This document shows positions 59,493 to 64,000 of a stretch of DNA of 64,000 nucleotides, in pieces. This DNA is from Lachnospiraceae bacterium (GTDB lineage Bacteria; Bacillota; Clostridia; Lachnospirales; Lachnospiraceae): contig JAGBBP010000030.1 in NCBI GenBank assembly GCA_017938405.1, forward strand, positions 1 through 64,000. The letters are read 5' to 3'. The position numbers and the translations under genes are program-made. Under the pieces are notes generated by a model. That model was not told where the DNA came from. It made no database searches and was given only the letters and a program-made list of their open reading frames with translations. The number at the start of each line of letters is the position of its first letter. Within the stretch, counting starts at the first letter, position 1.

Positions 59493-61067
59493 ATGTATTC
59501 GGGTGTATTGGAACGGGAATATGCGGAACAAAAGCCGCAGCCGGTGATGCCGGAGTATTTTTTGGACCTGAATCTTAATCAGATTGTACGGGAGTTACAG
59601 GAAAAGGGAAAGGACTATGATATCCGAAGGATGTTCTTTCAGATGCCGAAGGATTACGAAACGGTATTGTACCGGCAGGCGATTTACCGGGAAATCAGAC
59701 AGAAGAACCTTGAGGTTCCCATGGAAGTCTTTTCGAAAAAGATGCGGGAAACCAGGGAATATAAGGAACGTCATGAGAAGGTAGAAGATAAGCAGCAGTA
59801 CCAGATGTATTGGTTCAACGCAGTCAGTACCTTTGTGGACGGTGTGGAATTGTTGCGTTCCGCTCTTTCGGAAGGAAAGGCGGAATCGGAGGGACTTGCC
59901 GGTTTACTTGCGTATTTGGAGGAACTTTGCGGAACTGCCCGGTGGAAGGATTGTATAAAAGAAAAAGAAAAGATAAGCGGGATGCTCTCAAGCCTCCGCT
60001 TTGAAGTCAGCATTGATGGAACCAATCTCCGGGTGCGTACCGTACAACAGGGAAAGTTCTATTTTGACCGGTTAAAGAAGCTGTTCCCGGGTAAATTCTC
60101 GGATAAAATGTCGGAACGGATAGGGGAGGAAGAGATTCCGAGGGACTACCTGATTCGCAGTCCCTTTGTTACCAATGACGAGCTTTCCTTTTTGGAAGCG
60201 GAAATTGTGAAAATGTATAAGAAATCCCGGCCGGATTTCTTTAAGTCCCTGGAACACTTTTATAAAAAGTTTGATAAAGTCATAGAGGAGCGGGTATACC
60301 GGATTGAAGAAGAATTGCAGTACTATCTGGTGTTCTACCAGTTCCAGAAGGATATGGAAGCCCACGGTTGTGTATTTTGCGAACCGAAGATACAGCAGGG
60401 AAGAGCCTTTGTGGCTCATGAGGTATACGATTTGGCGTTGGCCAGAAAGAACCGCTGGGCGGATAAGGAAGTGGTCAGCAATTCCGTGCAGTACCGGGAA
60501 GGGGAACGGTTCTTTGTGGTAACCGGTCCGAATCAGGGCGGTAAGACTACCTTTGCCCGCAGTCTCGGTCAGTTGGTATATTTCGGTATGATGGGTCTTA
60601 CGGTGCCGGCAGAAGAGGCGGTGCTTCCGCACTTTGAGAGTCTGCTGACTCATTTCTCCGTAGAGGAGAGCCTGGAGAGCGGGCGCGGAAAGTTAAAGGA
60701 AGAATTGGTTCGTTTGGAGCCGATGATGCATAAGGAGCAGGGCAACTGCTTTGTAATCTTAAATGAATTGTTTACCACGGCGGCTACCTACGATGCGTTT
60801 GTTATGGGCCAGAGAGTCATCCGCCATTTTTCCGAAGCGGGCTGCCTCGGTGTCTATGTTACCCATATTGCGGAGCTAACCAAGGCAGGGGATGATGTGG
60901 CCAGCCTTGTGGCTCTGGCGGATGAAAAGGATCATAAAAAGCGTACCTTCCGTATTGTCCGGAAGGAAGCGGAGGGTATCGGTTATGCCGGGGACATTGT
61001 GGATAAACATCATTTGGGCTATGAGGAGCTTTGTAAACGTTTGGAGGAGGGAGGTTTGACGAAATGA
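59493..61067 (+). CDS. MutS-like ATPase, first of a tandem pair
   Basis: A 524-residue protein with the MutS lever/clamp-like helical region (about 90-330) and ATPase domain (about 330-524): Walker A GPNQGGKTT, Walker B FVILNELFT and a terminal THIAEL His motif. It lacks the MutS mismatch-reading domain I and connector II, so it is not classic MutS. It overlaps the paralogue by four bases (ATGA), which suggests a heterodimer. Confidence 0.88.
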   Translation: MYSGVLEREYAEQKPQPVMPEYFLDLNLNQIVRELQEKGKDYDIRRMFFQMPKDYETVLYRQAIYREIRQKNLEVPMEVFSKKMRETREYKERHEKVEDKQQYQMYWFNAVSTFVDGVELLRSALSEGKAESEGLAGLLAYLEELCGTARWKDCIKEKEKISGMLSSLRFEVSIDGTNLRVRTVQQGKFYFDRLKKLFPGKFSDKMSERIGEEEIPRDYLIRSPFVTNDELSFLEAEIVKMYKKSRPDFFKSLEHFYKKFDKVIEERVYRIEEELQYYLVFYQFQKDMEAHGCVFCEPKIQQGRAFVAHEVYDLALARKNRWADKEVVSNSVQYREGERFFVVTGPNQGGKTTFARSLGQLVYFGMMGLTVPAEEAVLPHFESLLTHFSVEESLESGRGKLKEELVRLEPMMHKEQGNCFVILNELFTTAATYDAFVMGQRVIRHFSEAGCLGVYVTHIAELTKAGDDVASLVALADEKDHKKRTFRIVRKEAEGIGYAGDIVDKHHLGYEELCKRLEEGGLTK

Positions 61068-62668
61068 AGGTAAATTTGTTGTATCGGGACAAAGACTGGA
61101 CAAAAGAGAAAAGCTATTTTGACCGGGAAGAAATTTGCAAAGACCTGAATTTACATATTTTGTTTCGGGCAGCGGCCTCTCTTTACGATGACGATAAGGA
61201 CGGCGGAAAGGCGGTAAAAGTAGCGGGAGAACGGGATGAGTACATCAGCGACATGATGAAGCGGGTGTTTATGATTCCGCTTATGACGCCGGAGGAAGTG
61301 CATTACCGGCAACAGATCGTAACAGAGGCGGTATCCAATTACGGCCGGATGGAAGCTCTTTACCGGGCGGTGAAGGATGCGGTGGAGGATATTACCCGCT
61401 TTTCGGATTCCAAGAAGAAACAGCGCTACGGCAGTGGTGCGGTACAGGGACGGGTGTATATCGCAAATATCGAATATCTGGAGCACATGTTACACCATAT
61501 TGAGCGCTTAAATGAGGCTTTGGAATTGTGGAAGCCGAATTTTGTGACAGAGGAAATGGCGGAGTTTGCCGACCGCTTTTTTGCGGAATATTCCGAAGAG
61601 TACCGGTCGGAGCTTAGTCGGGTTGTGGGAGATATGCGTGCCTCGGTTACGGATGGGGTAATTGATGTGACGGCGTCTTTGGGCCCGGGCTTGTTTATGT
61701 CTTCCATGGTACTGGGAAATATCTGGGTCGGAAAAGTGCCGAAGGCAAATTTCTGGAAAAATGCCGCAGATAAAATCGGTGGAATCTATAAGAGCTTATT
61801 TACCCTGGAAGAAGTGGAATTTGAAGGGGAAAAGCAGAATCTTTTGCAGGATATCGGAGAAATCAAAAATGCGGTGCTGGGTGCCATGATGCAGTATTTC
61901 GAACCGTTTTTGGAGGAACAGGAAGTCTTTTTCCGGCAGCTGTATTCCCAGGTGGCATTCCTTATGGGGGCTGCCAATTTGTACCGGAGACTGCGCCGGA
62001 TGAATGTGGATGTTTGTTTTCCGGAGGTGACGGAGCGGAAGGACATCCGGTTTGAGGGCCTCGTGGAAATGAGCCTTGCCATTAACCTGCTTCATTGTCC
62101 GGTGGACAATTCCCTGGAGGCAACGGATAAGCATCTGGTGGTGGTGACAGGAGCAAATCAGGGCGGTAAGTCCACGTATCTCCGTAGTATCGGCATTGCC
62201 CAGGTACTGTTGCAGTGCGGCATGTTTGTGCCGGCAGTAAGCTTTGGCAGCGGCCTGTACAAAAATATATTTACCCACTTTACCCGCCGTGAGGACAGCG
62301 CCATGAACAGCGGACGTTTGGACGAGGAACTTGGCAGAATGGAGCGTATTGTAGACCACTTGACAAAGGATTCCGTGCTGTTTTTAAACGAGTCCTTCGC
62401 AACCACGACGGAAAAGGAAGGCTCCATTATTGCGGAAGATATTACCACGGCGTTATACGAGCGTGGGGTCCGGGTGATGATGGTAACCCATTTGATGGCC
62501 TTTGCTCAGAGCTGCTATGCAAAAGGACTGCCTCATGCAATCTTTTTGTCGGCGGAACGTAAGGAGGACGGGGCCCGTACCTTCCACATGATTGAGCAGG
62601 AACCGGAGCTGACCAGTTACGGTTTGGATTTGTATGATGAAGTGTTGATGAAGAGAAAAGAAAGCTAG
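61064..62668 (+). CDS. MutS-like ATPase, second of a tandem pair
   Basis: A 534-residue paralogue with the same core organisation: Walker A GANQGGKST, SFATTTEKEGS after the Walker B region (VLFLNESFA), and VTHLMAF. It has no mismatch-reading domain. The pair is translationally coupled and follows the nuclease-helicase gene, which suggests DNA repair, recombination or structure surveillance. Confidence 0.88.
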   Translation: MKVNLLYRDKDWTKEKSYFDREEICKDLNLHILFRAAASLYDDDKDGGKAVKVAGERDEYISDMMKRVFMIPLMTPEEVHYRQQIVTEAVSNYGRMEALYRAVKDAVEDITRFSDSKKKQRYGSGAVQGRVYIANIEYLEHMLHHIERLNEALELWKPNFVTEEMAEFADRFFAEYSEEYRSELSRVVGDMRASVTDGVIDVTASLGPGLFMSSMVLGNIWVGKVPKANFWKNAADKIGGIYKSLFTLEEVEFEGEKQNLLQDIGEIKNAVLGAMMQYFEPFLEEQEVFFRQLYSQVAFLMGAANLYRRLRRMNVDVCFPEVTERKDIRFEGLVEMSLAINLLHCPVDNSLEATDKHLVVVTGANQGGKSTYLRSIGIAQVLLQCGMFVPAVSFGSGLYKNIFTHFTRREDSAMNSGRLDEELGRMERIVDHLTKDSVLFLNESFATTTEKEGSIIAEDITTALYERGVRVMMVTHLMAFAQSCYAKGLPHAIFLSAERKEDGARTFHMIEQEPELTSYGLDLYDEVLMKRKES

Positions 62669-62698
62669 GGAAGACGAGCAAATTTTCTTTGAAAAACA

Positions 62699-62727
62699 TT
62701 GACAGTATTCCGCTTCATTGGTATTAT
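62699..62727 (+). promoter_or_regulatory. Promoter of the xylulokinase gene
   Basis: A perfect TTGACA (62699-62704), a 17-base spacer and TATTAT (62722-62727). No CRE or XylR-like dyad is obvious in the leader. Confidence 0.75.
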
Positions 62728-62810
62728 TAAACTAAGGTGCTTTGCGCTTGTTTCCGAAAAAAGAAAGCGTGAAACGTGAAAAGACGCAGGGACAAAGAAA
62801 GGAGAATGAC

Positions 62811-64000
62811 ATGTATTATTTAGGTGTAGATTTAGGTACCTCTTCCGTGAAGCTTGTGCTCATGGAGAGTGACGGTAAGATTGTGAAGACCGCAAGCCGT
62901 GAGTACGGTTTGTCCTTCCCGAAGCCGGGCTGGTCCGAGCAGAATCCGGAGGATTGGTTCGCAGGCTTTGAGAGCGGTATTGCAGAGATTTTTGACGGTC
63001 TCGATAAGAGCAAGTTAGCCGGTATCAGCTTCGGCGGACAGATGCACGGCCTTGTTATCTTAGATGAGAACGATAAGGTAATTCGTCCGGCCATCCTTTG
63101 GAACGACGGCAGAACTCAGGAAGAGTGTGATTACTTAAACAAGACCATCGGTCGCGAGAAGATTTCCTCTTACACCGCTAATATGGCACTGACCGGTTTC
63201 ACCGCTCCGAAGATTCTTTGGGTGAAGAAGAACGAGCCGGATAACTTTGCAAAGATTAAGAAGATTATGCTTCCGAAGGACTACCTTGCATACCTTCTTT
63301 CCGGTGTACATTGCACCGACGCTTCCGATGCTGCGGGTATGCTCCTTATGGACGTTGAGCACAAGTGCTGGTCCAAGGAAATGCTTGAGATTTGCGGTAT
63401 CAAGGAAGAGCAGTTGGCTAAGATTTACGACAGCTTTGATGTAGTAGGCACTTTGACCCCGGCAATGGCAGAGCGTCTCGGTTTCTCTACGGATGTTAAG
63501 ATTATTGCAGGTGCAGGCGATAACGCTGCAGGTGCAATCGGTACCGGTACCACCAAGGACGGTATGTGTATCGTTTCTCTCGGCACCTCCGGTACGGTAT
63601 TCATCGCATGTGATAAGTTCGCAGTAGACGATCAGAACGCTTTACATATGTTTGCTCATGCAAACGGAAAGTTCCATCTCATGGGCTGCATGCTTTCCGC
63701 TGCATCCTCCAACAAGTGGTGGATGGACGAAATCATCGGTACCAAGGATTATGCAGGGGAGCAGAAGGCAATCACCACCCTTGGTGAGAACCATGTTTAC
63801 TACCTGCCGTACTTAATGGGTGAGAGAACCCCGCACAACAACCCGAACGCAAGAGGTTGCTTCATCGGTCTTACCATGGATTCCACCAGAGCAGATATGA
63901 CCCAGGCTGTGCTTGAGGGTGTTACCTACGCACTTCGTGATTCCCTTGAAATCGCAAGAAGCCTCGGCGTGAAGATTGACCGCATCCGTGCAACCGGCGG
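62811..64000 (+). CDS. xylB: Xylulokinase, 3' end beyond the window
   Basis: At least 396 residues of a FGGY-family kinase: phosphate-1 loop GVDLGTSSVKLV, GISFGGQMHGLV, ILWNDGR, the Asp-containing GAGDNAAGAIG and SLGTSGTVF. It phosphorylates D-xylulose to xylulose-5-phosphate. The gene is still open at position 64000. Codon use is strongly biased, as in abundant proteins. Other FGGY substrates are possible, but motif order is that of XylB. Confidence 0.93.
   Translation, partial: MYYLGVDLGTSSVKLVLMESDGKIVKTASREYGLSFPKPGWSEQNPEDWFAGFESGIAEIFDGLDKSKLAGISFGGQMHGLVILDENDKVIRPAILWNDGRTQEECDYLNKTIGREKISSYTANMALTGFTAPKILWVKKNEPDNFAKIKKIMLPKDYLAYLLSGVHCTDASDAAGMLLMDVEHKCWSKEMLEICGIKEEQLAKIYDSFDVVGTLTPAMAERLGFSTDVKIIAGAGDNAAGAIGTGTTKDGMCIVSLGTSGTVFIACDKFAVDDQNALHMFAHANGKFHLMGCMLSAASSNKWWMDEIIGTKDYAGEQKAITTLGENHVYYLPYLMGERTPHNNPNARGCFIGLTMDSTRADMTQAVLEGVTYALRDSLEIARSLGVKIDRIRATG

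Noticed and set aside
59493..62668. Standard MutS1 or MutS2
   Set aside because: Both proteins are too short, lack the mismatch-reading domain and the Smr tail, and occur as a coupled pair.
1..64000. CRISPR array, rRNA or tRNA genes
   Set aside because: No regularly spaced repeats, no conserved rRNA segments and no cloverleaf with a TTCRANY T-loop were noticed on reading.

Overview
The window reads as the chromosome of a Gram-positive Clostridia member, most likely Lachnospiraceae. The signs are strong AGGAGG-type ribosome binding sites, TTGACA-17-TATAAT promoters, moderate G+C, a LiaF-like envelope gene, coaX next to a small Lachnospiraceae-type protein, an NfeD-flotillin operon, and clostridial phage families. 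The assignment is inferred from gene content; no rRNA or tRNA gene was seen.

About 138-31804 is an apparently complete, small (about 31.7 kb) siphovirus-type prophage. Its left end carries a leftward tyrosine integrase, a candidate small RNA and a cluster of palindromes, then lysogeny and accessory genes: a TM2 protein, an Ltp-type repeat lipoprotein like known superinfection-exclusion proteins, small membrane and HTH proteins, and a CI-like repressor facing a well-formed operator/promoter region (4060-4163). Two tiny reverse-strand genes at 4489-4656 and 5020-5160 share the same promoter-plus-hairpin layout. The rightward early region carries an HUH-type replication protein, a degenerate RNase H-like protein, a C5-cytosine methyltransferase with six repeats in its recognition region, a BlaI-like regulator, zinc-ribbon, ASCH-like and HNH proteins. 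An A+T-rich gene of unknown function (12777-13715) with its own promoter and strong terminator interrupts this region. A sigma-region-4-like regulator and a repeat-containing promoter lead into HNH, a cos candidate, terminase, portal, protease, HK97 capsid, connectors, tail genes (with a -1 frameshift tail chaperone), baseplate and fibre genes, holin and a P60-type lysin. No replicative helicase, primase or polymerase was recognised.

31870-46070 is host housekeeping and envelope physiology: a LiaF-like protein, a conserved small protein, CoaX, a DusB-type dihydrouridine synthase, aspartate-semialdehyde dehydrogenase, an HTH-DUF3990 two-gene module resembling a toxin-antitoxin pair, an ECF sigma operon on the reverse strand, a MacB-like ABC ATPase/permease fusion, and an XRE regulator divergent from NfeD-flotillin with matching palindromes in the shared upstream region.

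46317-56847 is one tightly packed cell-surface glycan operon: three glycosyltransferases, a Wzy/ligase-like membrane protein, a deacetylase/NlpC-P60/ATP-grasp triple fusion, a GT51 transglycosylase/NlpC-P60 fusion and an ABC exporter. The NlpC/P60 modules of the two fusions resemble each other and, more distantly, the prophage lysin. This is the most unusual assembly in the window.

56911-62668 holds a RecB-type nuclease/Rad3-XPD helicase fusion followed by two overlapping MutS-like ATPases whose promoter lies inside the helicase gene's terminator. A xylulokinase gene runs off the right edge.
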